Of a stretch of DNA of 56,541 nt, positions 8,139 to 16,457 are shown in pieces (position 1 is the first letter of the stretch; each line of letters starts with the position of its first letter). Source of the DNA: DASPWV01 sp046726375 (GTDB taxonomy: Bacteria > Acidobacteriota > Vicinamibacteria > Vicinamibacterales > UBA2999); contig JBKPAJ010000033.1 of assembly GCA_046726375.1 (NCBI GenBank), positions 1 to 56,541 on the forward strand, given 5' to 3'. The position numbers and the translations under genes were made by a program. The notes below the pieces were generated by a model, which saw nothing but the letters and a program-made list of their open reading frames with translations, was not told the DNA's origin and ran no database searches.

Positions 8139-9791
8139 ATGAAGTATTTCGTTATGACATCGCTTCTGACAACCACGCTTCTCGCTCAAGGTGCGGGCGA
8201 GCTCGAACAACGCATCGCCCGCTTTGCGCCCACCGAGCTCAGTGCCGATATTTCGGCCTTGCCTGAAAACGAGCGGCAGGCGCTCGCGCGCATCATCAAA
8301 GCGGCGCAGGTGATGGATGCGCTCTTCCTCGAGCAGGTGTGGGCCGGAAACGACGCGATGCTCGTCGATCTTCTCCGCGACCAGTCGCCGCTCGGCAAGG
8401 CGCGGCTGCACTATTTCCTGATCAATAAAGGCCCGTGGTCGCGTCTGGACCACAACGAGCCGTTCATCGCCGGCGCCCCCAAGAAACCGGAGTCTGCCAA
8501 CTTTTACGCGGCCGGTACCACCAAGGCGGAAGTGGAGAAATGGATCGCGGCACTCAATCCGGCGCAAAAGCTGCAGGCAACTGGATTCTTCACCACGATT
8601 CGACGCGGTCCGGACGGTCGATTAACGGCGGTGCCATACAGCATCGAGTATCAGGGCGAGCTGGCAATTGCGGCTGCATACCTGCGCGAAGCGGCCAAGC
8701 TCACGGCCGAGGCGACGCTCAAGGCGTTTCTCGAGTCACGTGCGCGCGCCTTCGAAAGCAATGACTATTACGACAGCGACGTGAAATGGATGGAGCTCGA
8801 TGCGTCGATCGAGCCCACGATCGGTCCCTACGAGGTCTACGAAGACGAGTGGTTCAATTACAAAGCAGCGTTTGAAGCGTTTGTGACCATCAAGGACCGC
8901 AGCGAGTCGGCCAAGCTGCAGAAGTTCGCGGCGTCGCTGCAGGAGATCGAAAACAACCTGCCAATCGATCCCAAGTACCGCAATCCGCATCTCGGCGCCA
9001 TGGCGCCGATTGCCGTCGTCAACACGGTTTTCTCCGCCGGCGACGCGAACCGCGGTGTGCAGACCGCCGCCTTCAACTTGCCCAACGACGAGCGTGTGAT
9101 TCGCGAAAAGGGCAGCAAGCGGGTCATGCTCAAGAACAATCAGGAAGCAAAGTTCAGCAAGGTGCTGGTGCCGATCTCACGTCTTGCGCTCGCCGCCGCG
9201 GACCAGGGAACGGTCGCGTTCGATGCCTTCTTCACCCACATCCTGATGCACGAGTTGATGCACGGCCTCGGTCCCCATGACGTCACCGTCGGCGGCCGCA
9301 CGACGACCGTGCGACAGGAGCTCAAGGACACCTACAGCACGATTGAAGAAGCAAAAGCCGACGTATCGGGCCTGTTCGCGCTCCAGTTTCTCGTCGATCG
9401 CGGGCAGTTGGATCGCACGCTCGAACGGACGATGTACACTACGTTCCTCGCATCGGCGTTTCGATCGGTGCGCTTCGGCATCAACGAGGCGCATGGCCGC
9501 GGCCAGGCGATTCAGGTCAATTACTTCCTCGACAAAGGTGCGTTTCGAGTCAACGACGACGGCACATTCTCAGTCGATGCGGCGAAGATTCGGCAGGCCG
9601 TGTCAGATCTCACGCGCGACATCATGACGCTGCAGGCCGAAGGGTCGTACGCGAAAGCAAAGGCGATGATCGACCAGCTTGGCGTCATTCGCCCCGAAGT
9701 ACAGCGCGTACTCGATCGGCTGACGGCATTACCTATCGATATCGAGCCGCGGTTCACGACCGCCGAGGAACCATTGACAACAGTGGGTTAG
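8139..9791 (+). CDS. M49 (dipeptidyl-peptidase III)-like zinc peptidase
   Basis: 550 residues. The zinc site reads HELMHGLGPH at residues 371-380, followed about 25 residues later by EEAKAD (403-408). This pairing resembles dipeptidyl peptidase III, where a zinc helix is followed by an EECRAD motif, but classical DPP III has the six-residue HEXXGH while this protein has a five-residue HEXXH. The first 20 residues are mildly hydrophobic (VMTSLLTTTLLAQG) and may be an export signal. Expected role: removal of dipeptides from oligopeptides. It follows the hairpin after yqgE and precedes the NifU-like gene. Family assignment rests on the motif pair and overall length. Confidence 0.75.
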   Translation: MKYFVMTSLLTTTLLAQGAGELEQRIARFAPTELSADISALPENERQALARIIKAAQVMDALFLEQVWAGNDAMLVDLLRDQSPLGKARLHYFLINKGPWSRLDHNEPFIAGAPKKPESANFYAAGTTKAEVEKWIAALNPAQKLQATGFFTTIRRGPDGRLTAVPYSIEYQGELAIAAAYLREAAKLTAEATLKAFLESRARAFESNDYYDSDVKWMELDASIEPTIGPYEVYEDEWFNYKAAFEAFVTIKDRSESAKLQKFAASLQEIENNLPIDPKYRNPHLGAMAPIAVVNTVFSAGDANRGVQTAAFNLPNDERVIREKGSKRVMLKNNQEAKFSKVLVPISRLALAAADQGTVAFDAFFTHILMHELMHGLGPHDVTVGGRTTTVRQELKDTYSTIEEAKADVSGLFALQFLVDRGQLDRTLERTMYTTFLASAFRSVRFGINEAHGRGQAIQVNYFLDKGAFRVNDDGTFSVDAAKIRQAVSDLTRDIMTLQAEGSYAKAKAMIDQLGVIRPEVQRVLDRLTALPIDIEPRFTTAEEPLTTVG

Positions 9792-9805
9792 CTCGGGCGT
9801 ATACT
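9774..9805 (+). promoter_or_regulatory. Possible sigma-70 promoter of the NifU-like gene
   Basis: TTGACA at 9774-9779 and TATACT at 9800-9805, both near consensus, but with a 20-bp spacer that is longer than usual. It overlaps the end of the peptidase gene and would give a leader of roughly 45-50 nt. Confidence 0.4.
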
Positions 9806-9858
9806 GGAACTCGGTCCCCGCCTCCGCGCGGCATGCGGGTCTTCGGGATAAATCAAAT

Positions 9859-10083
9859 ATGGTTACACGCGATCGGGTCGCCGCGGTCATCGATCGAATC
9901 CGGCCTTTCATCCACAACGACGGCGGAGATATCGAGCTCGTGGACGTCATCGGCAATCGTGCCAAAGTGCGCATGAGCGGCAACTGCGTCGCGTGTCCGA
10001 GTGCGTCGATGACGCTGTACATGGGGCTCGAACAGGCGCTCAAAGACGAAATCCCCGAGTTCGAAGAGCTGGTCGTCATCTAA
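9859..10083 (+). CDS. NifU C-terminal-domain (Nfu-type) iron-sulfur scaffold
   Basis: 74 residues, entirely one NifU_C domain: IRPFIHNDGGDIELVDV, then GNCVACPSASMTL with the CxxC pair that holds a bridging [4Fe-4S] cluster. Small Nfu proteins deliver clusters to apo-enzymes. Plausible clients nearby are aconitase and QueG, though that link is inference from position. Start ATG 9859 has no evident Shine-Dalgarno sequence. The sigma-54 activator follows after 9 bp. Confidence 0.92.
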   Translation: MVTRDRVAAVIDRIRPFIHNDGGDIELVDVIGNRAKVRMSGNCVACPSASMTLYMGLEQALKDEIPEFEELVVI

Positions 10084-10092
10084 TCAGCAACC

Positions 10093-11124
10093 GTGCAGGC
10101 CCGCCCCTTCTCGATCGATGACGTCGTTGTCGGGCGCAGTCCGCGGATGCGCGCGGTATTCGACTACATCCGCGTCATCGCCGACTCCGACAGCAATATT
10201 CTCGTCACTGGTGAAACGGGCACCGGCAAGGAGATGGTGGCCAATCTGATCCACCAGTCATCGGGCCGCCGCAGCCGCCCGTTCGTGCCGGTATCCTGCG
10301 CGATTTTTTCCGAGCATCTGATCGAGTCAGAGCTCTTTGGACACGAGCGCGGTGCATTTACCGGCGCCATCAAGGATCGTCCGGGCCGTTACGAACTCGC
10401 CGACAAAGGGACGCTTTTTCTCGACGACGTGGACGACGTGCCGTTGTCGATGCAGGTCAAGCTGCTGCGCGTCTTGCAGAACCGCACAATCGAGCGCGTC
10501 GGCGGGGCGCGGGCGATTCCTGTCGACGTCCGTACGATCACCGGCAGCAAGCGCGATCTGAAGCACATGGTTGCCGACGGCAAGTTTCGGGAGGATTTGT
10601 ACTATCGCCTGAACGTCATCCCGATTTATTTGCCGCCGCTGCGCGATCGGCGCGAAGACATTCCCGTCCTCGCGGAGCACTTCGTCAAGCGTTACTACCA
10701 GATGCGCGGCGAGACACCGCGACCGGTGTCGAGCGGTGTCATGCAGGCGTTTATGCGCTATCCGTGGCCCGGCAACGTGCGTGAACTGGAAAACGCCTGC
10801 GAGCGAATCGCGCAAACGTGCACGTGCGATAAAGTGCGAATCGGCTGCGTCCCGGTCAGCGTGCTGTTCCACAAGCACACCGAAGAACAACAGCCCATCG
10901 TAGAGACGCACTCGCATCCCTCGTCGGTCTCACTCGACGAGCGGCTGAAAGACGTCGAACAGAATCTCATCGGGTGGGCGCTCAAAGTCACCGGCGGCAA
11001 CAAATCCAAGGCCGCGGCACTCTTGCAGATCAAGCGATCAACGCTGGGCGATCGCATCAAGAAGCTCGGCCTCTCTCACCTCGAAGTGCAAGACGTGCAG
11101 GACAGCGCCGAAGCGACAGACTAA
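10093..11124 (+). CDS. Sigma-54-dependent transcriptional activator lacking a sensory domain
   Basis: 343 residues from GTG 10093. An AAA+ domain occupies about residues 12-235: Walker A GETGTGKE at 40-47, ESELFGHERGAFTGA with the sigma-54-contacting GAFTGA loop at 87-92, Walker B-like GTLFLDDVDDV, and the R-finger region KFREDLYYRLNVIPI. A FIS-type helix-turn-helix lies at the end (NKSKAAALLQIKRSTLGDRIKKLGL). Only about 13 residues precede the AAA+ domain, so no receiver, GAF or PAS domain is present. Activity must be constitutive or controlled by a partner. The target promoter is not identifiable here. Confidence 0.92.
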   Translation: MQARPFSIDDVVVGRSPRMRAVFDYIRVIADSDSNILVTGETGTGKEMVANLIHQSSGRRSRPFVPVSCAIFSEHLIESELFGHERGAFTGAIKDRPGRYELADKGTLFLDDVDDVPLSMQVKLLRVLQNRTIERVGGARAIPVDVRTITGSKRDLKHMVADGKFREDLYYRLNVIPIYLPPLRDRREDIPVLAEHFVKRYYQMRGETPRPVSSGVMQAFMRYPWPGNVRELENACERIAQTCTCDKVRIGCVPVSVLFHKHTEEQQPIVETHSHPSSVSLDERLKDVEQNLIGWALKVTGGNKSKAAALLQIKRSTLGDRIKKLGLSHLEVQDVQDSAEATD

Positions 11125-11132
11125 ATCTGACA

Positions 11133-11208
11133 CAGCTTGTCTCGCCACAGCGTGTCGCGGCGAGGGGGACCTGAACACAGCCTGCCGAGCCGAAGCTCGC
11201 GCCTGTGT
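11133..11208. repeat. Degenerate hairpin element with CCGAAGCTCG core
   Basis: After the activator stop, CACAGCTTGTCTCGCCACAG is followed by AACACAGCCTGCCGAGCCGAAGCTCGCGCCTGTGT split over two arms: the outer ACACAG/CTGTGT and an inner CGAGCCGAAGCTCG pair. Similar words (CTTGTCTC, CCGAAGCTCGG) recur at 11950-11972. Confidence 0.45.
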
Positions 11209-11663
11209 CACACGAGTGCAGGCTGGCATTGCACTTGCTCCCGTGCGCGATTGTGCTGGATGCCCGGCGACCGTCGGCCGTTCGCGTACTCGCGCCCGAT
11301 GCGATGCATCTGGATGCGCGTGCGATGCATGCGCTGGGCGTCGAATGTTCGCGGCGTTCGCGGCGCGCGACACAGCTCGATCGCTGTCGTCACATGGCGG
11401 CGGTCTGTGGACCTGACACCGTCGGCTTTGCGGCGTTCGAGCTCACCGATTCGCGCGATCTCCTGGTGCACGAGTTGTCGGCAGCACAGAACAACGACGA
11501 GGTCGTTTCGGCGCTGGTGACGGCGCTGGAACTGGCGTGTCTCGCGGCCGGCGACACGCGCCTGCTCATTTCGAATCGGGTCGCGGTGTCGCCGGCACGA
11601 CTCGCGGCGTACGGCTACGAACCGGCGCCGTGGGCTGGCTGGTGGCAGAAGCGCGTGCCGTAG
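11205..11663 (+). CDS. GNAT-like N-acetyltransferase domain protein, uncertain
   Basis: 152 residues from GTG 11205. The second half looks like a GNAT fold: GFAAFELTDSRDLLVHELSA (beta4/beta5), a helix VVSALVTALELACLAAG, then TRLLISNRVAVSPARLAAYGYEPAP, where the 'YGYEP' run resembles the beta6-beta7 part of acetyltransferases. The usual Q/RxxGxG/A pyrophosphate loop is not evident, so it may be divergent or decayed. It follows the sigma-54 activator by 80 bp. Non-coding DNA follows for about 450 bp. Confidence 0.5.
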   Translation: MSHECRLALHLLPCAIVLDARRPSAVRVLAPDAMHLDARAMHALGVECSRRSRRATQLDRCRHMAAVCGPDTVGFAAFELTDSRDLLVHELSAAQNNDEVVSALVTALELACLAAGDTRLLISNRVAVSPARLAAYGYEPAPWAGWWQKRVP

Positions 11664-12109
11664 CCGCGACGGGTCGTTCGAAGCTCGTGTTCGCCCGGAC
11701 CCTCGGCGACAGGCGACGGCGATTCGGCGCAGTGACGCGCGAGTGCGCCGCGAATCCGTCGAACGACCGCGGGTACGTCGAGCGTGCGCAGGAACTGCGC
11801 AGCAATTTCGCACTGATGGGCTCTGGCACTTGCCTTGCTCATCGAGGAGTCGGTGGGGCCCACCGCTCGAAGGTGCCGGTCGTGGGGACTGCCTGGTGCC
11901 GAAGAGGGCGGTGGGCTCCTTTCGTTCCAAGCGAAGAACGAAGAACGAACAACTTGTCTCACCGAAGCTCGGAATGATCGCACGAGCGAAGGCGGGACCG
12001 GTCGACGGTCGACTGTCGACCGTAGACGACAGCGAAGAACCCCATGCACGTCAACTCCGATCATCGTCTCGTTGCCGGGTGTGTTGGTCCGCGAGAGATT
12101 CCGAGGAAC
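11664..12109. other. Non-coding stretch, about 450 bp
   Basis: No convincing gene. Open frames on both strands lack recognisable domains and show arginine-rich shadow composition. The right part (11932-12030) holds a composite repeat described separately. Confidence 0.5.
11932..12030. repeat. Composite three-module intergenic element, copy 1
   Basis: In order: GAAGAACGAAGAACGAAC (11932-11950), ACCGAAGCTCGG (11961-11972) with CGAGCGAAGGCGGG after it, and the GTCGAC-rich module around 12001-12020. The same three modules occur in reverse order and opposite orientation at 38945-39105. Confidence 0.65.
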
Positions 12110-12283
12110 ATGATCGATCGTGAGAAAGTGATCGCGATTCTGACGAAGCGCTTTCCGGGAGCGTCGGCGGATCAGATCGCCGCCGCTGCCAACGCGATCG
12201 TTGGCTTACGCGACGAGTGGCGCGAAGTCGAAACGCGCGTGGTCAACGGCCGCTACATCAGAGTCTTCGAGCAGATCGAATAG
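12110..12283 (+). CDS. Small conserved-looking protein of unknown function
   Basis: 57 residues from ATG 12110, which has a Shine-Dalgarno sequence (GAGG, 12102-12105) five bases upstream. An in-frame ATG at 12044 would add residues from the repeat region and is less likely. The protein is charged and mostly helical (REKVIAILTKRFPGASADQIAAAANAIVGLRDEW), ending in a beta hairpin. No known domain recognised. Confidence 0.6.
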   Translation: MIDREKVIAILTKRFPGASADQIAAAANAIVGLRDEWREVETRVVNGRYIRVFEQIE

Positions 12284-12719
12284 CGCTGCCGGAATTTCGG
12301 CCGCCGCGTCCTGTGCGCAGGCGCACGCATGTCATCGCCTTGCGCTTTTCCGAACAAATCGCCACCAACACCACGAGGCACCGCGTTTGCAGTAATCGAT
12401 GTGCACACAGGGTCAGGTTCCGTTCCGGTCCGTCACGGGAGGCGCGTCAGATGCTTCTTCTGATCCCACCGCGACCGGTCGGCCCGAACTTACGGCCGGT
12501 CGTGATTGCTGCTTTACTTCGAGCCTACCAGACCCTGATTCACAAGCGCCGTCCTGGGCGGATCGGCGGAACGCTGCTCGAAGCGACTCCAACAGACCGG
12601 CCTTGCCGAAACTCCGGCAATGTCAACATTGCACTGACCTCGCCGCGGCGACTCACGTTCTTTCCGGCCGCAATCGTGACGGCACTCTCCTTGCTCGGCT
12701 GTGAGCCGAGGACATTGGT
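12284..12719. other. Non-coding stretch, about 435 bp
   Basis: No supported gene. It contains a hairpin with arms CGACCGG (12472-12478) and CCGGTCG (12496-12502) and a CAGGGTCAGGTTCCG run near 12409-12423. Open frames here encode no recognisable domain. Confidence 0.5.
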
Positions 12720-12959
12720 ATGAGGGGAGACCTGGCCGCGCGGGCCCTGCACGATCACTTCGAGAAGGTTCGACGATCGGAGCTGGCGCGGCTGAAGAAA
12801 AAGGTGGCGTCATTGAGCGCTGAGGATCGCGCCAACGTGGAGGCAATTACCGCGCGGATCGTGAGCGCCCTTGCCCAGCAGCCGGCGCATGCGCTCGCGC
12901 ACGACCGATCACCGCTGCTCGTCCGCGCGCTCGTCGAATTGTTCGGCGTGCGCTCGTAA
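12720..12959 (+). CDS. Stand-alone glutamyl-tRNA reductase C-terminal dimerisation domain, probable hemA remnant
   Basis: 79 residues resembling only the extreme C-terminal dimerisation domain of glutamyl-tRNA reductase: helix HDHFEKVRRSELARLKKKV, then LSAEDRANVEAITARIVSALAQQPAHAL, the counterpart of the 'LS.EER..VE..T..IV.KLLH.P' segment. The catalytic and NADPH-binding domains are absent from the 430 bp upstream. It lies 18 bp before the multihaem cytochrome cluster; haem biosynthesis and cytochrome c genes often cluster, so it may be a relic of a full hemA. A functional short protein is less likely but not excluded. Confidence 0.65.
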   Translation: MRGDLAARALHDHFEKVRRSELARLKKKVASLSAEDRANVEAITARIVSALAQQPAHALAHDRSPLLVRALVELFGVRS

Positions 12960-12977
12960 CTTACCAACGAACACGCC

Positions 12978-14224
12978 ATGCGTATCGGCTCTCTGGTACT
13001 ACTCGTATGCACGCTCGTGCTGTGGGCACCAACGGCTGCGGCGCAGAGCGCGCCAACTGCGCCGACAACCGAGGACTGTCTGGCCTGTCACAGCATACAG
13101 GCTTCACGCGCGCGAACGGGACGTCGATCGTGGTCAACGCTGACGCGTTCAGCAAGTCCGTTCACGGTAGCCTGGCGTGCGTCGACTGCCACGCCGATCT
13201 CGCCACGTCCGAATTGCCACACCCCGAAAAGCTCCAGAAAGTGTCGTGCGCGACCTGCCATGACGAACCTGTGGCGGCGTTCGCCAAGAGCGTTCATCAG
13301 GAGGCGCACAACAGCAAGGCGGCGAACGGCCCGACGTGCGTCATCTGCCACGGCATGCACGACATTCGTCCGTCGCTACGCGCTCAACCTTCCGCGTACG
13401 TGCGCGACCTGCCACGGCGGTCAGCACCTGTTCGGCCCCAAAGGCGAGGTCGCCGACAGCTATGAAGACAGCGTGCATGGGCGCGCGATCGCGAGGAGCG
13501 GGTTGCTGGTCTCCGCCAACTGCAGCTCGTGCCACGGCTCGCACGACATCCGCCGCAAGAGCGATGCGGCAAGCCCCGTCCACCGCACCAACATCGCCAT
13601 GACGTGCGCCAGGTGCCACGAGGGTATCCAAAAGGAATACGCGACGAGCGTGCACGCCGAGCAGGTGGCCCACGGCAACACCGGCGCGGCCGTCTGTTCC
13701 GACTGCACACGTCGCACCGCATTCAGCGGCACGAGACCGAAGCGTGGCGCCTTGGCGTGATCGAAGAGTGCGGCACCTGCCATCTCGATCGCATCGCGAC
13801 CTATCGCGACACTTATCACGGAAAGATTACGGAACTCGGGTTCACGCGGGTGGCCGCCTGCGCCGATTGTCACGGCAATCACGGCATCCTGCGCCCATCC
13901 AACCCGACATCGACGGTCTCGCCACAGAACATTGTCAGCACGTGCCGGAAGTGCCACACGAACGCCAACGCCAACTTCGCCAAATACGATCCGCATGCCG
14001 ACAAGCGCAATCGCGAGCGGAATCCGGGCCTCTACTGGACCGCGCGGTTCATGCAGGTGTTGCTGGCGGGCGTGTTCGTCTTTTTCGGCGCGCACACGCT
14101 GCTTTGGTTACCGCGCTCGTATAAAGCGCGCCGCGAGCGTGCGGCACGCGCCGGCAAGGTCAAGGAGGACGCACCATGCCTGATGGTCCCCACTTCGTCC
14201 GCTTCAAGCCCCATCAGAGGCTGA
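12978..14224 (+). pseudogene. Eleven-haem cytochrome c with C-terminal membrane anchor, frameshifted
   Basis: Signal peptide LVLLVCTLVLWAPTAAAQS, then eleven CxxCH sites: CLACH, CVDCH, CATCH, CVICH, CATCH, CSSCH, CARCH, CSDC(H), CGTCH, CADCH, CRKCH. A transmembrane helix (FMQVLLAGVFVFFGAHTLLWL) near the end is followed by a basic tail. Coding continuity needs three frame changes: near 13095 (a base missing in CACAGC/ATACAGG), near 13370, and near 13710 (one C missing in GACTGC/ACACG, which breaks the eighth haem site). The last frame ends at 14224, overlapping the cytochrome b start. Likely a periplasmic electron carrier with the downstream cytochrome b. The lesions may be real or assembly errors. 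Confidence 0.8.
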
Positions 14225-14996
14225 TGCACCTGGTGATGTTCGTCTCGTTTCTGGGACTTGCGGCTACTGGATTGCCTCTGCTCTTTGCGAGCAGCCCGTG
14301 GTCGAAGTTCGCGCGTCCTCGGCGGCTTTCAACTGGCTGGTTTCACCCACCGCTTTCTTCGCCTTTGCGCTGCTGGTCGTCTTTGCCGCTCACGTCGGGG
14401 AGCTTGCATGGCGACTGTTTGTGCGCAGGGAACGCGAGCTCCTGTGGGGACCGTATTCGATGGTGCCACAGCCAACCGATCTCAAGCAGATGTACGAGCA
14501 CGTACGGTGGATCGTCGGGCTTGGTGAGCGACCGCGGTTTGATCGCTTTACCTACTGGGAAAAGTTCGACTACTGGGCGGTCTTCTGGGGGATGTTCATC
14601 ATTGGTGGATCCGGGCTGTTGCTCTGGTTTCCGCACCTCTTCGCGGCGTTCTTCCCCGGTTGGATCTACAACATTGCGCTATTGGTTCACGGTGAAGAGG
14701 CGCTTCTCGCCACCGGATTCATCTTTGCGATCCATTTTTTCAACAGCCATTTTCGTGCAGAAAAATTCCCGATGGATATGGTCATGTTTAGCGGACGCGT
14801 CACGGTTGACGAGCTGCGTGAGGAACGGCCAGCCGAATACGATCGCCTGCTCGCGAGCGGCAAATTAGAAGTGCTTGCGGCGACCCAACCGGAACGGTCG
14901 TGGACATCCGCTGCCGGGCGCGTGATCGGCGCAATCGCGGTTTCGACTGGACTCGTGCTGCTAAGCTTCATCGTGCACGGCTTTTTCTTCCAGTGA
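14176..14996 (+). pseudogene. Membrane cytochrome b (FdhI/b561-like), frameshifted
   Basis: N-terminus PHFVRFKPHQRLMHLVMFVSF then LGLAATGLPLLF gives a first helix with haem-ligand-type histidines. The middle reads VLGGFQLAGFTHRF in a second frame, and the remainder (FAFALLVVFAAHVGEL to the end) in a third, with helices WAVFWGMFIIGGSGLLLWF, LVHGEEALLATGFIFAIHFF and a C-terminal anchor. Frame changes lie near 14310 and 14347; the latter fits one extra T in a TTT run. It follows the 11-haem gene and precedes the NapC/NirT-type gene, so it probably exchanges electrons between quinones and periplasmic haems. Confidence 0.8.
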
Positions 14997-15017
14997 GCTG
15001 TCGAGAGGAGTCGGGGA

Positions 15018-16391
15018 ATGGCCGGCGATCACCACTACCTTCGGAACCCCATTTCGATCGTCGGCGCAGTCGTCACCACCGTGGCGGCACTGCTGTTTCT
15101 GGTGTTTTTCGTTGTCGACCTGTTCGCCCTCGTCAATCACAGCAACCCGTATCTCGGCATCCTCTTCTTCATCGTTCTGCCGGCGCTGTTTGTTGTCGGG
15201 CTGCTGCTGATTCCGCTCGGCGCGTGGCTCGAGCGGCGGCGCGTGACGCGCGGGTTACCGCCTTCCATGCGGGCATGGCCGCGATTTGATCTGAATAATC
15301 CGCGAACGCGCAGCATCCTGTTCGCGGTCGCCGTTCTCACACCCGTCAACCTCCTGATCGTCTCAGTTGCGGCGTACAAAGGAATCGAGTCGATGGACTC
15401 GGTCGCGTTCTGCGGGCAGACCTGCCACGAAGTGATGCAGCCGGAGTTCACGGCATATCAGTACGGGCCTCACGCGCGGGTGAAATGCGTCGAATGCCAC
15501 ATCGGCGAGGGAGCAGGCTGGTTCGTCAAGTCAAAGCTGTCGGGCGCGCGGCAGGTGTACGCGGTCATGTTCAACACGCACAGCCGGCCGATACCCTCGC
15601 CGGTGCATGATCTCCGCCCGGCGCGTGAAACGTGCGAGCAGTGCCATTGGCCGACACAGTTTCACGGCGACAAGATCGAGCGCATTTACGACTATGCGGA
15701 CGACGAGAAGAACAGCGAGACGGTTACCAGCGTGCAGCTGCGCATTGGCGGAGTTGATGCAACCGGCACGCCGCGCGGCATTCACTGGCACGTGGCCGAG
15801 CAAAACAATGTCGAGTACCTCGCCAACGACGACAAACGCCAGGAGATTGTCTGGGTGCGCTACACCGGTCCGGATGGCATCGCGCGCGAGTACTTCGCCG
15901 ACGGCGTGACCGAAGCGCAGATCCAGGGTCGCGAGCGTCGCCGCATGGACTGCGTCGACTGTCACAACCGGCCGAGTCACCGCTTTTCACCGTCACCTGA
16001 GCGTGCGGTCAACGATCTCTTGTCAACCGGCGCGGCGTCACGAGAACTTCCATTCTTCAAGCGTGAGGCAGTGAGACTGCTGAAGACGGAGCACCCCGAC
16101 CAGGACACCGGCGCGACCGCGATTGGCAACGAGCTCCGATCGTTCTACCGCGCGTCATATCCAGCGCTGTGGACGTCGCGGCAAGGAGATATTCAACGCG
16201 CTGTCGAGGCCGTGCAGGGCGCGTATCGACGCAACGTCTTCCCGTCGATGCGTGTGAATTTCGGCACCCACGCGTCGAACCAGGGACACATGGATTCACC
16301 CGGTTGCTTCCGTTGCCACGACGAAAGCCATAAGTCCAAAGACGGCAAGACGATCCCGCAAGACTGCTCGATGTGTCACGAAGTCCAATAG
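15018..16391 (+). CDS. Six-haem NapC/NirT-type membrane cytochrome c
   Basis: 457 residues, intact. Three hydrophobic segments at the N-terminus (SIVGAVVTTVAALLFLVFFVVDLF; ILFFIVLPALFVVGLLLIPLG; ILFAVAVLTPVNLLIVSVAAY) precede a NapC/NirT-like region starting FCGQTCHEVMQPEFTAYQYGPHARVKCVECH. Haem motifs CGQTCH-type, CVECH, CEQCH, CVDCH, CFRCH and CSMCH total six. A long domain between sites 3 and 5 has no haems. Shine-Dalgarno AGAGGAG lies upstream of ATG 15018. NapC/NirT proteins oxidise quinol and feed periplasmic reductases; no terminal reductase is encoded next to it. Confidence 0.88.
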   Translation: MAGDHHYLRNPISIVGAVVTTVAALLFLVFFVVDLFALVNHSNPYLGILFFIVLPALFVVGLLLIPLGAWLERRRVTRGLPPSMRAWPRFDLNNPRTRSILFAVAVLTPVNLLIVSVAAYKGIESMDSVAFCGQTCHEVMQPEFTAYQYGPHARVKCVECHIGEGAGWFVKSKLSGARQVYAVMFNTHSRPIPSPVHDLRPARETCEQCHWPTQFHGDKIERIYDYADDEKNSETVTSVQLRIGGVDATGTPRGIHWHVAEQNNVEYLANDDKRQEIVWVRYTGPDGIAREYFADGVTEAQIQGRERRRMDCVDCHNRPSHRFSPSPERAVNDLLSTGAASRELPFFKREAVRLLKTEHPDQDTGATAIGNELRSFYRASYPALWTSRQGDIQRAVEAVQGAYRRNVFPSMRVNFGTHASNQGHMDSPGCFRCHDESHKSKDGKTIPQDCSMCHEVQ

Positions 16392-16415
16392 CTCGGCACT
16401 CTGCTTGCATGTGGC

Positions 16416-16435
16416 GGCGGACCTTTCGGTCCGCC
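16416..16435. repeat. GC hairpin, REP-like
   Basis: GGCGGACC, loop TTTC, GGTCCGCC: a perfect 8-bp stem between the six-haem and monohaem cytochrome genes. No T-tract follows. Same arm sequence as the elements at 6523 and 8081. Confidence 0.75.
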
Positions 16436-16457
16436 CGGGCCATCGAAGGTGGCCATC

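Noticed and set aside
11615..12064. Possible minus-strand small gene with a helical segment (QCEIAAQFLRTLDV)
   Set aside because: No recognisable domain, no ribosome site, and its 5' part runs through the composite repeat.
12399..12704. Open frame in the gap before the HemA-like fragment
   Set aside because: Composition looks random; no conserved motif; the stretch is better treated as non-coding.
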